From contig JAYKYS010000017.1 in the NCBI GenBank assembly GCA_036924285.1, positions 2,585,501 through 2,649,500 on the forward strand: 64,000 bases of DNA. The letters are read 5' to 3'. The notes below the pieces were generated by a model, which saw only the letters and a list, made by a program, of their open reading frames with translations, ran no database searches and was not told the DNA's origin. Numbering within the stretch: position 1 is the first letter of the stretch; each line of letters starts with the position of its first letter. The position numbers were made by a program, and so were the translations under genes. Below are positions 63,536 to 64,000 of the stretch, piece after piece. This DNA comes from Asterella californica. Lineage: Eukaryota; Streptophyta; Marchantiopsida; Marchantiales; Aytoniaceae.

Positions 63536-64000
63536 TCGAAGCTAATGATATTACCCCCCAACATCACGAAGCACCACCTCAACAAGCTGATGCAAATAAG
63601 ACCTGACGTAAGTCACAATACCTCCAAAGCCACGTCCTCCATGTCTCTTGTGCTTGTAAGAAATAGATCCAACCGAAGAAAAATCAGCCAACTCACGTAC
63701 ATTATTTCCTTCATGCTCCCATGTCTCCACCATGTTGATGATATCAACTTTGTCATGGATCGGTAAATCAATTGTGTATTTTGACTCGATAAGCCCATGA
63801 ATGTTCCACATCATAACTCTGAGGGTCAAGAATTGCTTACTGGAGGCATCTCGTTTCCTTTGAGTTATCACAGCACGTCCATCTCTCAAAAAAGCAACAA
63901 ACCTTCCTTGTTGAATTTTTTTTTTATCTTACGTTTGGCTTCAGCTCGCAGCGGTGTAAGATATGGATCCAACCAGATTTGTCTCCCCTTCAAGACGGCT
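63536..64000 (-). mobile_element. LINE copy (older subfamily), ORF1p-like/endonuclease junction, continues past the window
   Basis: 63889-63551 encodes RDGRAVITQRKRDASSKQFL, MWNIHGLIESKY, MVETWEHEGNN and YVRSYLHQLVEVVLRDVGG. Right of it, 64000-63890 encodes AVLKGRQIWLDPYLTPLRAE and a frameshifted A-rich run. It therefore shows the same in-frame order of ORF1p C-terminal segment followed by endonuclease as at 51182. It is truncated at its 3' side at about 63536. Confidence 0.82.

Overview
The window is eukaryotic nuclear DNA made almost entirely of transposable elements, and I see no intact host gene. The evidence is Ty1/copia elements primed by an initiator-Met-type site (TGGTATCAGAGC), Ty3/gypsy fragments, L1-type LINEs ending in a plant-style C-X2-C-X9-H-X4-C finger, and AT-rich spacers without bacterial gene organisation. 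A land plant fits best. The gypsy pol peptides and coiled-coil LTR elements remind me of early-diverging land plants (liverwort, moss or lycophyte), but that is a low-confidence inference from memory.

Layout. (1) 1-3422: 5' end of a minus-strand Ty3/gypsy element (protease start at the window edge, gag, primer-binding site, about 1.17-kb LTR with a minisatellite). (2) 3.4-16.1 kb: copies in both orientations of one LTR-element family, here called X (LTR ends TGTAG...CTACA), whose internal region carries a decayed coiled-coil reading frame; the copies form very large inverted repeats. (3) 16.1-20.6 kb: low-coding DNA with a pair of perfect hairpins. (4) 20.6-23.7 kb: an old LINE. (5) 23.7-44.3 kb: a nested stack. 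A minus-strand copia (Copia-M) is split by a plus-strand copia (Copia-2). The 5' LTR of Copia-2 is split by a tandem array of a third copia (Copia-1a/b/c, sharing LTRs). A LINE 3' end sits in Copia-1b, and a solo LTR sits in the Copia-M integrase. (6) 44.3-47.2 kb: degraded coiled-coil coding traces. (7) 47.2-64 kb: a cluster of one LINE family in both orientations, with a gypsy integrase remnant and a second coiled-coil LTR-type element (59.8-62.0 kb).

The LINE family is the most interesting system. Its best copy (about 50331-55015) encodes one long protein in which an L1 ORF1p-like part (coiled coil, RRM-like and C-terminal segments) is fused in frame to an APE-type endonuclease, a reverse transcriptase and a terminal zinc finger. 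The 5' region is a tandem array of 179-bp monomers. All seven copies with a visible 3' terminus that I could check, apart from two short truncated fragments, end in (ATTC)n, not poly(A). No copy here is fully intact: stop codons, frameshifts or 5' truncations are visible in each. The copia and gypsy elements are likewise broken. Expression and current mobility cannot be judged from sequence alone.
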